Below, in pieces: positions 25,409-34,091 of a stretch of 64,000 bases of DNA. The translations under genes and the position numbers were made by a program. Below the pieces are notes generated by a model that had not been told where the DNA came from, made no database searches, and was given only the letters and a program-made list of their open reading frames with translations. Origin of the DNA: Rhodospirillales bacterium URHD0017 (lineage in GTDB: Bacteria; Pseudomonadota; Alphaproteobacteria; Reyranellales; Reyranellaceae); assembly GCA_900110395.1 (NCBI GenBank), contig FODP01000016.1, positions 62,001 to 126,000 of the forward strand. The letters run 5' to 3'. Numbering within the stretch: position 1 is the first letter of the stretch; each line of letters starts with the position of its first letter.

Positions 25409-25690
25409 GCTGAGAGCGGTGACCACGCACCAGGGCCGGTGAGCGGCGGAGCCGTCGCGCGTCTCCAGCTCGGCGGCCTGCTGCTCGAGCTCGCGGGCAT
25501 ATTGCTCCAATCGTTTCCGGTCCTGCTCGTTCGACAGGTAGGTAGACAGGCGACGGGCGCGACGCGCCAAGTCGCGTAGCTCTGTCGCCCGCTTGGCGAC
25601 ATCCGGCGGCGTACTCGTACGCTTACTCCACTGACTCCCCGTCGACGCGCGCAACGGAGCTCCGCGGCGTGCGGTTGCCTCCGAACTCAT
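25145..25690 (-). CDS. Small coiled-coil protein overlapping the repressor 3' end
   Basis: The first 90 residues look like a real rhizobial small protein: ATELRDLARRARRLSTYLSN followed by DRKRLEQYARELEQQAAELE, a repeated helix pattern common in short cytosolic proteins of unknown role. The last 90 residues run antisense through the repressor gene and are not protein-like. The true gene probably ended near 25420 and lost its stop when the prophage arrived. Confidence 0.45.
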   Translation of the reverse strand: MSSEATARRGAPLRASTGSQWSKRTSTPPDVAKRATELRDLARRARRLSTYLSNEQDRKRLEQYARELEQQAAELETRDGSAAHRPWCVVTALSSARPVVLADHQVRLAPFLARQREGLRRIVLFHRPALLVDLHQALDQHIALPILVFPHQDDVIAGFGACRRVDEQDVALFIGRLHRIP

Positions 25691-25874
25691 CGGCGGACCA
25701 AGCGCCGCTGCCAGCCCACTGAGACCGCCAAGGCGACGGTCGAGCCAGACCCGGTTGCGCTATCGGAAGCGCCTGCGCGCATCCGGAGAAAGCACAAGAT
25801 AAGGGGCCTTGCCCTGGGTTCAGAGGGCAGCCCTATGGATTGACTCCGGCCCTCTGCGTTCTCATTTTGTTCTC

Positions 25875-26141
25875 ATGATCGCGATGCATGAAACCCGGCC
25901 CATGTCGCTGTCGGCGGACCTCCATGAAGTCTGGAACAGCCATCTGCCGCTCGGCCTCTCGTGCAATCATTGCCTGCATCGCGGCCTCATCGAACCTGAG
26001 CGCATCGGCGCGCGCGAAGGCGACCTTCGATGCGTCGATACGCTGCGGTTCGTCTGCAGCAAATGCGGACGACGCGAGTTCACGCCGCACGTGTTCCGCG
26101 AGCGTCGCCATGTGAAGCGCTTCATGGCGGAGTACCGTTGA
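25875..26141 (+). CDS. Zinc-ribbon protein
   Basis: An 88-aa protein from the ATG at 25875. Two CxxC pairs, SCNHCLHRG and VCSKCGRREF, spaced about 35 residues apart, form a zinc ribbon. The C-terminus is basic (RERRHVKRFMAEY). Its stop shares a base with the next start (TGATG), so it forms an operon with the 191-aa gene. Related short proteins occur beside SRAP and DNA-repair genes in rhizobia; the function is unknown. Confidence 0.6.
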   Translation: MIAMHETRPMSLSADLHEVWNSHLPLGLSCNHCLHRGLIEPERIGAREGDLRCVDTLRFVCSKCGRREFTPHVFRERRHVKRFMAEYR

Positions 26142-26716
26142 TGGCCGCGTCGAGCGACCGTGTGGTTCGCGGCGAGCTTGGTTCCGCCGACGTCGAACGC
26201 CTCTATCCAGGCCGGGTCGCGCGCATTGCCCGCGGCGAGCTCACCTACGCGGAGACGGGCCGCATCCTCACGAAGGCGGGCAGCATCGATCGCGAATGGC
26301 GCGGCGGCGACTTCAACGGAATCCAATACTTCCATTTCCGCTTCCCTGAGCAGGGCGCGACCATGGCGGCCTTCCTGTTGCGCGAAGGATTCCATCGACT
26401 GGTTCCAGGGAGCCTGAGGGCACCGACGCCGGAAGAGGTCGAAGCCGAGTGGCGTCGGCTGGCGGCGCAACGGGAAACCATCCTCGCCTGGGCGCGCGCG
26501 AAGAAGGCGCTGGTGGAGATCGTGCAGAGCTATCGCTTCGAGCGGCGGCAGGGCGCCTTCTCCTACATGGCCCACTGTGCGGCGGCAAAGACTGTCGAGC
26601 AGATCGATGGCTCGGTTGAGGATGCCATGGCCTATGCCGGCGTCTGCATCGAATGGGCCGAACGCGAGCACCGCGATTGGTTCTGGCGCTGCGCACCCAA
26701 TCACCAGGTGTTGTAG
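26141..26716 (+). CDS. Unknown 191-aa protein
   Basis: Not recognised. It begins MAASSDRVVRGELGSADVER; the middle part GIQYFHFRFPEQGATMAAFL suggests a small alpha/beta fold, and the C-terminal half is helical with Trp residues (GVCIEWAEREHRDWFWRC). It is coupled to the zinc-ribbon gene and co-directional with the 120-aa and SRAP genes. Confidence 0.55.
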   Translation: MAASSDRVVRGELGSADVERLYPGRVARIARGELTYAETGRILTKAGSIDREWRGGDFNGIQYFHFRFPEQGATMAAFLLREGFHRLVPGSLRAPTPEEVEAEWRRLAAQRETILAWARAKKALVEIVQSYRFERRQGAFSYMAHCAAAKTVEQIDGSVEDAMAYAGVCIEWAEREHRDWFWRCAPNHQVL

Positions 26717-26744
26717 CCGGCAGCAGCCATCCAGAGCATTCGCC

Positions 26745-27107
26745 ATGACCCTCAGCCGACAAGGATTCATCGACCAGTTTGCCATCTCCTTCGGTGTCCA
26801 TTGCCTGCGGCGCTGGCCAAAGCAACGCACGGCCGCTCCCACCCATCTCACGACATGCCTGCATGAGTGGATCGGGGCGAACGGCGGCAGCATGGCGATC
26901 GCGGCGGCCGACTTCGCGCGGATTGCCGCGCCGGTGATCGAGGCGATGCATCGGACGACAGCCAAAGGCGAGCGGCCCGGGTGGGAAGCGCTGGCTGGCG
27001 CGCTCTACGATGCGCTCGACCAGGCCGGCGTGGACATCACCCTAAAGCCCTTCCGGACGGCAACGCCGGCAGGCCAGTATCCCGCAGTCGTGAAAGGCGA
27101 CGACTAG
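26745..27107 (+). CDS. Unknown 120-aa protein
   Basis: Starts MTLSRQGFIDQFAISFGVHC, 28 bases after the previous gene and two bases before the SRAP start. It is helical and Ala-rich (AIAAADFARIAAPVIEAMH). The operon position suggests common expression with the SRAP protein. No family is recognised. Confidence 0.5.
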   Translation: MTLSRQGFIDQFAISFGVHCLRRWPKQRTAAPTHLTTCLHEWIGANGGSMAIAAADFARIAAPVIEAMHRTTAKGERPGWEALAGALYDALDQAGVDITLKPFRTATPAGQYPAVVKGDD

Positions 27108-27109
27108 CC

Positions 27110-27757
27110 ATGTGCAATCTGTACAGGGTTCGACAGAGCGTTGCAGAAATCGCCGCACACTTTGGCGTCCATCCGCCTGCCTTCGACATACCACAGACCA
27201 AGCGCGGTGAGCGCGGCGTCATTGTTCGCGGCGCCGCCAACAGGCGCGTCATGCTCGAGGTGAACTGGGGCTTTCCGCGACCGCAGAAGGACAGAGGCGG
27301 AAAGTTGCTGCATCACGAGCCGGTCAACCTGATCGCCGACCTGACCAATCCGATGTGGGACAAGATGGTGCCCGATCCGCGCTATCGCTGCCTCATCCCG
27401 GTCACCGCGTTCGCCCAGCCCGACGGCAAGCGCGGCACCATGACTCGCACCTGGTTCAGCGTGACGGACTGGCCGTTGTTCGCGTGGGCGGGATTCTGCC
27501 GCCACAGCGAGGAATGGGGACCGGTCTATGGCGCCATGACGACCGACAGCAACGCGGCCGTGGCGCCGCTCAATCCGCGCATGCCTGTGATCCTCGCACC
27601 GGACGAATACGAGCGGTGGCTGGAGGGCACGGTGAACGATGTGATCGATTTTCAGTTCCGGCCGCCGCTTCCGCCGGAACGCATGACGATCGAGCGCACG
27701 AAAGAGCTCTGGGTGCCGAGGCGGCCGCCGCATGCGTCCCACCGCGCATTGATTTGA
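27110..27757 (+). CDS. SRAP/HMCES-type abasic-site DNA-protein crosslink protein (YedK)
   Basis: A 215-aa SOS-response-associated peptidase family protein. Cys2 (MCNLYRV) is the residue that crosslinks to abasic sites in single-stranded DNA after Met removal. Other family marks are NWGFPRP, CLIPVTAFAQPDG and a C-terminal LNPRMPVILAPDEYERWL with the His-to-Asn exchange P-R-M-P-V. It shields abasic sites during replication. Its start lies two bases after the preceding stop. Confidence 0.85.
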   Translation: MCNLYRVRQSVAEIAAHFGVHPPAFDIPQTKRGERGVIVRGAANRRVMLEVNWGFPRPQKDRGGKLLHHEPVNLIADLTNPMWDKMVPDPRYRCLIPVTAFAQPDGKRGTMTRTWFSVTDWPLFAWAGFCRHSEEWGPVYGAMTTDSNAAVAPLNPRMPVILAPDEYERWLEGTVNDVIDFQFRPPLPPERMTIERTKELWVPRRPPHASHRALI

Positions 27758-27799
27758 GACCAACCGCGGCTGAAGATCGCCGCCCCTCCAGGAGCCGAC

Positions 27800-28446
27800 A
27801 TGTGCAATCTCTACACTGTGCGCAAAAGCCGTGACGAAGTCGCCCGACATTTTCGCGCCCGCAAGCCTGCGGTCGACGTGAACCTGCCGGACGACATCCT
27901 ACCCGGCACACCGGGCTTGGTCGTGCGCGAGGCCGACGGCGAGCGCGTGCTGCAGTCCATGGTGTGGGGCTTCCCGATGCGCTTCCAGGGCCAGGGTCGA
28001 AGCCGAAACCCGTCAACAACATCGCCGACGTGACGAAGTTCACCTGGAAGCGTCTGGCCGAGACGCCGCAATCGCGCTGCCTGATCCCGTTGACGAGCTT
28101 CGCCGAGCCGGAAGGTCCCAAGGGCGCCAAGACGCGAACATGGGTCACGATCAAGGACCAACCGATCGCCGCCTGGGGTGGCCTGTGGCGCGACAGCGAC
28201 GAGTGGGGCGCCGTGTATTCCGGAGCGATGACAGACTGCAATGAGGCGATGAGACCATTGCACCACCGCATGCCCGTTCTACTCCTGCCCGACGAATTCG
28301 ACCGGTGGCTGCACGGGTCGTTCGATGACGTCGTCGCTTTCCAGAACCGGGCGTTTCCAGACGGTTTGATCGAGATCACGCCGACGCAGGATCTGTGGGT
28401 GCCAAAGAAGCTGACCGCAACGTTAGAAAAGGCGACGTTGATCTAG
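27800..28446 (+). pseudogene. Second SRAP/HMCES gene, frameshifted
   Basis: The N-terminus MCNLYTVRKSRDEVARHF runs in one frame to WGFPMR near 27982. The remainder continues in another frame as PGPGSKPKPVNNIADVTKF through LHHRMPVLLLPDEFDRWL to 28446. A one-base loss (or two-base gain) near 27980 explains this. All catalytic segments are otherwise intact, so it is either a recent mutation or a sequencing error. It is a tandem paralogue of the gene at 27110-27757. Confidence 0.75.
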
Positions 28447-28722
28447 CGCGTAAAGGCCGCCTGACAACGAGGCAGGACATGCACCGGATACCCGTGCCAC
28501 CGTCCTCAAGGACGAGCAACGTGCCGCCCGAACCGCAAGGCCGTCAAAAGCCGGTGCTTCTACGCTGCGCATGTCGCTCACAAGTGCTTTAAGTCAACAC
28601 GGTCCAAGCGCGCTGCACAAAAACATAGTCACATCAAAGGTGTTGGGGTCGGGTAGGCGCCTCTATCGACTCCCTGGACATCACATCATGGCCGCCCAGA
28701 AGCATCGCCAGGGTTTGGGCGA

Positions 28723-29052
28723 TCAGCTCATCAGTCTCCGCATTTCCTTCACACGCGACCGCCGTGGCACGAGCGGTCGCCAGCCGTTTAGCAGAAGTCC
28801 ATCCCAGTTGGAGACGCCAAGGTCATCGGGTGCGCCATACTCCTCATAGCTGGCCTGCCACTCCGGCTCCCATTCAAAGGTGTTGCCATTCAAATGGTCG
28901 TGGACCATCGCCGGTCGGGACGGGTCGAAAGTTCGCATCGACCTGAAACCCGGATGCGGCCGCCCTGCGTCGTATCGCTCGAGCAGTCTGAGGGCCCGGC
29001 GAACGACGCCGTTGTGCCACTTCCAGAATTCGGAGGAACGGTCATCTCGCAT
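28723..29052 (-). CDS. Unknown 109-aa protein downstream of ligD
   Basis: Starts MRDDRSSEFWKWHNGVVRRA, overlapping the LigD end by 11 bases. Trp-rich and charged, it ends with a basic tail (RRSRVKEMRRLMS). It is probably expressed with the end-joining operon. No family is recognised. Upstream of it on the plus side, 28447-28722 holds nothing I can identify. Confidence 0.5.
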   Translation of the reverse strand: MRDDRSSEFWKWHNGVVRRALRLLERYDAGRPHPGFRSMRTFDPSRPAMVHDHLNGNTFEWEPEWQASYEEYGAPDDLGVSNWDGLLLNGWRPLVPRRSRVKEMRRLMS

Positions 29053-30907
29053 CCACACGCCTCGTGCGTCGAGGCGACCGGGCGACTGCGCCGGCCGCCT
29101 TGAACGGGCTAGCCATCGTGTAAGCGTCAGGGCGCACGCCGCTTTCAACCTGCGTCCAGGTCACGGGGTGAGCAATCGGGAACCCTGCGCGCACCCGCGG
29201 CGAGAAGGCGCCCACGGCAGTCGTGCCGCGGCCGTTTCGCAGATAGTCGATGAACAGCCGGCCTTTACGCGCAGCCATCGCCGCCGAGACGGTGTAGCGC
29301 CCCGGATCGGTTGCCACGAGACGGCGGGCGATCGTATGCGAACGGGCGTGGGCAGCATCGTGAGGCATGGTCTCCCTAAGGGGGACCATCAGATGCAGGC
29401 CCTTGCCGCCCGTGACCTTGGGCCAGGGCTCAAAACCTTCGTCCTGCAGGAGCTGCCTTAGTGCGAGGGCGGTTTCGATGACGAACGGCCATTCGATGCC
29501 CTCGCCCGGGTCGAGATCGAAGACCATTCGGTCAGCCTCTTCGATGTCGTCGACGGTCGCATTCCACGGGTGCAGCTCCACCGCACCGATCTGGACCAGG
29601 CCCGCAAGGCCCCCGAGATCATCGATCCAAAGACGAACGCCCTCGCCGCCTTCGCGTTTGTGGATCTTGAGCTCATGGACCGAGTCCGGCACCGGCGGCA
29701 GCGGTCCCTTGTGGTAAAAGATGGTGTGGCCGACGCGGCGCACCAGCTTCAGCGGCCGGCGGGCCAGATGCTCCAAAGCCAGCTTCTCGACCTTGGCCCA
29801 ATAGGCGACCAGTGCGTCCTCGGAGGGTGCGACCCCGTCAGGCAGGCGCTGCAGGATGTTGTATGGCGGCACGCCCTTGCTGGCCGGTCGGGAAACAATG
29901 CGGGGCGCGGCAGCTGCCGGCGGCGCAACATCGGTTTCGGCCAAGTCATCGCGCAGGCCCTTGAACACCGCCTCGCGCAGAAGACCGGCGGCGGTCTTGC
30001 TCGAATAGGCGACCTCGGCATCGACCACCGGCTCGACCCACGTCGCCTTGGGCTTCACGATCGGCTCCGACAGCGGCGTCTTGCGCCTGATATAGGGATC
30101 GAGCGCTTCGCGCACCTCGCGGGCGGCTTCCAGCGAATAGCCGCTCTGGACCTTGCCGGCATAGAGCAGACGGTCGCCCTCGCGACGTCCGACATAGAGC
30201 GAGGCGATGCGGCGGGGCCTGGCGCCGAGCTTCTCGACAAAGGCGACGATGGGAAAGTTGTCGGTGAGCTCGCACTTGGACTTGCGCCACGACTCCTGCC
30301 GGCCCGACTTGTAGGGCGAGTCGACCTGCTTGGAGACGATGCCCTCCAGGCCGAGCTTGCACGCGTGCTCGACGATGAGCCGGCTGTCGCCCTGCATGTG
30401 CTCGACGTACTGAAGCTGTTCGGGCGCTCCCCGCAGCAGCGCCTGCAGCCGGCGTTTGCGTTCCAGGAGCGGCCGGCGGCGCCAGTCCTCGCCGTCGATG
30501 AACAGCAGGTCGAACGCATAGAAGTGCAGTCGATCGGTCTTCCGTCCCAGCGCGCCGCGCAATCCCTGGAAGTCGGGCTTGCCGTTGCGGCCGATGAAGA
30601 CGACCTCGCCGTCGAGGATGACGCTGTCGGCCGGCAAGTCGGCCACCAGCGCACCGATCGAGCCGAACCTGTCCGTCCAATTGTGGCCGCGGCGCGAAAA
30701 GACGGTGCTGCGGCCGCCTCCGTTGTGCGCTTGCGCGCGATAGCCGTCGAACTTGATCTCGTGGATCCAGTCCTCGCCAGCAGGCGGGTGCTCGACGCTC
30801 ACCGGATCGAGAGGGTCGACGTAGCGATGCAACAGACCATGTGCCGCGGCGTCTCGCCTTGATGCCGCTATCGCCTGCCGCTTGCGCGCCTGGACGGCCA
30901 TGTTCAC
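29042..30907 (-). CDS. ligD: Non-homologous end-joining DNA ligase D (ligase + polymerase)
   Basis: A 621-aa two-domain enzyme. The ATP-dependent ligase (about 25-320) has the nucleotidyl motif HEIKFDGYRAQ with K52 and the later motif GLEGIVSKQVDSPYKSGR. The primase-like polymerase (about 350-600) shows VELHPWNATVDD, MVFDLDPGEG (catalytic acidic pair) and KVTGGKGLHLMVPL. The phosphoesterase domain found in many LigD proteins is absent. The order ligase-then-polymerase is that of rhizobial LigD. A GTG at 30907 overlaps the previous stop (GTGA); an ATG at 30901 is the alternative. Confidence 0.9.
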   Translation of the reverse strand: MNMAVQARKRQAIAASRRDAAAHGLLHRYVDPLDPVSVEHPPAGEDWIHEIKFDGYRAQAHNGGGRSTVFSRRGHNWTDRFGSIGALVADLPADSVILDGEVVFIGRNGKPDFQGLRGALGRKTDRLHFYAFDLLFIDGEDWRRRPLLERKRRLQALLRGAPEQLQYVEHMQGDSRLIVEHACKLGLEGIVSKQVDSPYKSGRQESWRKSKCELTDNFPIVAFVEKLGARPRRIASLYVGRREGDRLLYAGKVQSGYSLEAAREVREALDPYIRRKTPLSEPIVKPKATWVEPVVDAEVAYSSKTAAGLLREAVFKGLRDDLAETDVAPPAAAAPRIVSRPASKGVPPYNILQRLPDGVAPSEDALVAYWAKVEKLALEHLARRPLKLVRRVGHTIFYHKGPLPPVPDSVHELKIHKREGGEGVRLWIDDLGGLAGLVQIGAVELHPWNATVDDIEEADRMVFDLDPGEGIEWPFVIETALALRQLLQDEGFEPWPKVTGGKGLHLMVPLRETMPHDAAHARSHTIARRLVATDPGRYTVSAAMAARKGRLFIDYLRNGRGTTAVGAFSPRVRAGFPIAHPVTWTQVESGVRPDAYTMASPFKAAGAVARSPRRTRRVDAR

Positions 30908-31218
30908 CCACGGGCCTCAACCGAGGCCGACGCCCGGTCATCAACCGCCTGCTCAAGGTCCCGCTCGACCCCGAAGACCAGCTCGGCCAGCATGTCGTCG
31001 GCGAAGCCATCGATGGCATACGAAACGTCCTTGGCCGAAATGTCGTACTTGTCAGCCAGTGCCTCCAGCACCTCGCGCAATCGCGCCTTCGCCTCGTGTA
31101 GGTCGGCCTTCAGCGCGGCGAGACGTTCCCCTGCATCGTCATTGCCATTGGCATCGCGAGTGCCATCGAGGCGACTTTCGAGCGGGGCGAATTGCGGCCA
31201 TTGCGGCTCGGTATTCAT
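30904..31218 (-). CDS. Small protein between ku and ligD
   Basis: A 104-aa helical protein (LKADLHEAKARLREVLEALA, then ADDMLAELVFGVERDLEQA). It overlaps the Ku gene by ATGA and LigD by GTGA, so all three are tightly coupled. Such tight embedding suggests a role in end joining, but no family is recognised. Confidence 0.6.
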   Translation of the reverse strand: MNTEPQWPQFAPLESRLDGTRDANGNDDAGERLAALKADLHEAKARLREVLEALADKYDISAKDVSYAIDGFADDMLAELVFGVERDLEQAVDDRASASVEARG

Positions 31219-32060
31219 GCCGCCCGCTTTCGGCCCGCGCCCGCCTTGCGGCGGCTCGGGGCACGCGGCTTTTGTCCAGTCTCGCCCAGGCTCTTGCGCA
31301 GGGCCTCCATGAGATCGACGACCTTCTCGTTGCGCTCGGCTTCGAAGGTGGGACGAACCGGACGGCCCTTCGCCTTCTGCTGGATCAGCGCCCGCAAGGC
31401 GTCCTCGTAGCGGTCCTTGAACTCTGCCGGATCGAAGTCGCCGGCCTGCTGCTCGATGATCTTGCCGGCAATATCCAGCATGCGCGGGTCGGCCTTCGGA
31501 AGGTCGGGCGCATCGAGTTCGCGGACATGGCGCACCTCTTCGGCCGTGCTCAGGGTGGTCAGCAGCAGCCCGCCCTCCTCGATCTCCAGCGCACAGATGC
31601 GCTCGCGCGTGCTCATGACGAGGCGGCCGATCGCCACCATCTTCTTCTGCTGCATGGCTTCGCGGATGACGGCGAAGGCCTCGGTGCCGGTCTTGCCGTC
31701 GGGCAGCAGGTGATAGGGGACGTCCCAATACAGCCGATCGATGGACTCGCGAGGGACAAACTTTTCGATGTCGATGATGCGGGTGGATTCAAGCTTCACC
31801 GCGTCCAGCTCGTCCTTTTCGAGAAGGACGTACTCATTCTTCGCGATCTGGTAGCCCTTCACGAGATCGCCGCGCGACACCTCCTCGCCGGTGCCGGCAT
31901 CTACCGTCTTCATGCGAATCCGGTTGTTGGTTGACGGATTGATGAGGTTGAAGCGGACCGTCTCAGTCTCGGTGGTCGCCGGATAGAGGGCAACCGGACA
32001 AGTGACGAGCGACAGGCGCAAGTGGCCCTGCCACGTCGGACGCACAGCGCGTAGAGGCAT
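31215..32060 (-). CDS. ku: Ku DNA end-binding protein
   Basis: A 281-aa bacterial Ku. Conserved marks: WQGHLRLSLVTCPVALYPA at the N-terminus, GYQIAKNEYVLLEKDELDAV, and YWDVPYHLLPD in the beta-barrel core. The C-terminal tail is basic (KPRAPSRRKAGAGRKRAA), which helps DNA binding and LigD recruitment. It forms a ring on double-strand ends and is first in the operon. Confidence 0.93.
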   Translation of the reverse strand: MPLRAVRPTWQGHLRLSLVTCPVALYPATTETETVRFNLINPSTNNRIRMKTVDAGTGEEVSRGDLVKGYQIAKNEYVLLEKDELDAVKLESTRIIDIEKFVPRESIDRLYWDVPYHLLPDGKTGTEAFAVIREAMQQKKMVAIGRLVMSTRERICALEIEEGGLLLTTLSTAEEVRHVRELDAPDLPKADPRMLDIAGKIIEQQAGDFDPAEFKDRYEDALRALIQQKAKGRPVRPTFEAERNEKVVDLMEALRKSLGETGQKPRAPSRRKAGAGRKRAA

Positions 32061-32232
32061 TTCACCAACCCTTCCCAGCGCTACCAACACCGGCGCCGCA
32101 AGCGCGTTGCAACGGCGCGAAGAGATCAAGATGCAGTGGCTCGTTCGTCCTTCGGTCCCGCATCATTAGTGCAAGGAACGACAGAAAGCTTCGACGCAGC
32201 ACGGCTTTGGGATCGCCATGGCGATTGTATAC

Positions 32233-32260
32233 TTGACATAGTACGCTCAATCCCTAGAAT
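32233..32260 (+). promoter_or_regulatory. Sigma-70 promoter of the transposase
   Basis: TTGACA at 32233-32238, a 16-base spacer and TAGAAT at 32255-32260, placed just before the transposase ATG at 32267. The message would be almost leaderless. Confidence 0.65.
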
Positions 32261-32266
32261 GGGGAC

Positions 32267-33205
32267 ATGAGCAGCGCCAACCTGACCGCCCCCCAGTTCA
32301 CCGACGAGACCGCCGCCCGCGAGCACCTTGAAGCGCTCCGCTGGCCGAACGGCGTGTTCTGCGCCCATTGCGGCTCTTTCGACGGCATCACGAAGATGCA
32401 GGGCAAGAGCCATCGGCCGGGCCTGTGGAACTGCAATGCCTGCCGCAAGCCCTTCTCAGTGACCATCGGCACGGTCTACGAGCGCAGCCATATCCCCCTG
32501 CACAAGTGGCTGCTGGCTACGCATCTCATGGCGTCCAGCAAGAAGGGGATCAGCGCTCATCAACTGCACCGACTGCTCGGGATCACCTACAAGTCGGCGT
32601 GGTTCATGGCTCACCGCATCCGCGAGGCGATGGACGACAATAACACCGCGCCCATGGGCGGCAACGGCGGCACGGTCGAGGCTGACGAGACCTACATCGG
32701 CACCAAGACAGCCCATACGAAGGGCCAGGGCACGGGCCACAAGCACGCCGTGGTCACGCTGGTCGAGCGCAACGGCCGCGCCCGTTCCTTCAAGGTGGAC
32801 AAGGTGACAGCTCGCGACATCGTGCCGATCGTTCGCGCCAACGTCGACAAGGACGCCAAGTTGATGACGGACGAGGCCCGCCACTACTGGCAGGTCGGCA
32901 CCGAGTTTGCCGAGCATGGCCGCGTTGCCCACAAGCGCGGCGAGTACGGCCGTGGCGACGTGCACACGAACACGGTCGAGGGCTTCTACTCGATCTTCAA
33001 GCGCGGCATGAAGGGCGTCTATCAGCATTGCAGCGAGCGTCACCTGTAACGCTATCTGGCGGAGTTTGATTTCCGCTACAGCAACCGCGCGGCGGTGGGC
33101 TGCACCGACGTAGAGCGCGCCGAGACGGCCCTAAAGGGCATCGAGGGCAAGCGCCTCATCTATCGGCGGATTAACGAGCGGACCGAAGCCGATACGCTGG
33201 GGTAA
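32267..33205 (+). pseudogene. IS1595-family (ISXO2-like) transposase with internal stop
   Basis: The N-terminal zinc ribbon (FCAHCGSFDG, WNCNACRKPF) and DDE-type ISXO2 domain (GGTVEADETYIGTK, LMTDEARHYW, VHTNTVEGFYSIFK) are intact through residue 260. A TAA at 33047-33049 then interrupts the frame, which continues as RYLAEFDFRYSNRAAVG to a second stop at 33205. The family normally reads HLKRYLAEFDFRY here, so one changed codon inactivated or truncated the protein. Terminal inverted repeats were not located. Confidence 0.8.
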
Positions 33206-33404
33206 TGCTCGGTTACGCGCCCTGTTACGCGGGCTTCTGGACGAAGAGTAAATTCAGCGTGCGCGCGCATTGATCGACACCACATATCGTGCCATGATGG
33301 TCACGGGACAACTAGAAGCGGGGAACTTGCTCTGGCGGTGTGGCGTTCTGTACGCTAATCCACAGGTAACAACCCACCACACTTTAATCCGAGGGGCACA
33401 CCCG

Positions 33405-33746
33405 ATGACGAAACACATCTCTGGCACGGAGGTGGTCGTCAACAGAAAGGCGAAAAACGGTTTCTACGTTTACACTTCAGACGCACTACCTGGCTTGTAC
33501 GTAGCGAGCCGAGACGACCAACGCGCTTATGACGACGTTCTGGAATCGATCAGGCAGCTTTATCATCTCGATTTCGGAATGGACGTGGAAGTCGTTCATA
33601 TCGTTTCTCATGAGGAGTTCATCGCCCGCATGCCGGCCGGTGAACGTGCGCGAGAGATCATGCACGACCGAACTGCAGACCTGATGGCGGACGATGGCGT
33701 TCTGACGTTCGCAGTTACGCGTATGGGCGCTGCAGCACATATCTAA
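33405..33746 (+). CDS. HicB-like antitoxin-type protein
   Basis: A 113-aa protein. The segment YVYTSDALPGLYVASRDD followed by YDDVLESIRQLYHLDFG matches the partial RNase H-like fold of HicB and DUF1902 antitoxins. Its stop TAA overlaps the next ATG (TAATG). Antitoxin function is inferred from this layout. Confidence 0.55.
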   Translation: MTKHISGTEVVVNRKAKNGFYVYTSDALPGLYVASRDDQRAYDDVLESIRQLYHLDFGMDVEVVHIVSHEEFIARMPAGERAREIMHDRTADLMADDGVLTFAVTRMGAAAHI

Positions 33747-33973
33747 TGGCTGTCCGGGTTCGCACAGAAGAGGAGCTTAACGAGCTACTCGCAGAACTCG
33801 GATTTGCCAAAACTAACGTCAGTAGCCTTACCGGCAATTTCTGGCGATGCAACGCAAACGGACGGCACCTTCAGGTGCCGTTTTGCGTTGAAGGGTATTG
33901 CCCGGACTGGATTTGGGACTGCGCAGTAGCGAGAGCGATGCGCGTCACGAAACTTCCGCCGCCACCTCGCTAA
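33746..33973 (+). CDS. HicA-like small protein (putative toxin)
   Basis: A 75-aa protein. The pattern LNELLAELGFAKT, then W-x-C-x-A-N-G-R-H-L-Q-V-P near 33-45, resembles the HicA double-stranded RNA-binding fold, with a His where HicA has its catalytic residue. The order antitoxin-then-toxin is the reverse of most hicAB loci. A strong hairpin lies inside the coding sequence. Confidence 0.45.
   Translation: MAVRVRTEEELNELLAELGFAKTNVSSLTGNFWRCNANGRHLQVPFCVEGYCPDWIWDCAVARAMRVTKLPPPPR
33850..33890. repeat. Long hairpin inside the HicA-like gene
   Basis: The left arm (33850-33870, ending GGCACCT) and right arm AGGTGCCGTTTTGCGTTG (33873-33890) pair almost completely around a two-base loop, with three unpaired bases on the left. 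It is strong enough to act as an RNA structure. Confidence 0.65.
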
Positions 33974-34091
33974 TCATTTCTTCCCTTTCTTCGTTCGCTT
34001 CTTGACGGCCTTCTTCGGCTGCGGCGGAGTCGCGAGCATCCGGCGCAGCACCGCGTCTGTTGCCGGGTCTAGTTTGGGGGAGAGCTTGGGC

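Noticed and set aside
29570..30862. 430-codon plus-strand frame over ligD
   Set aside because: Antisense shadow of a clear LigD gene.
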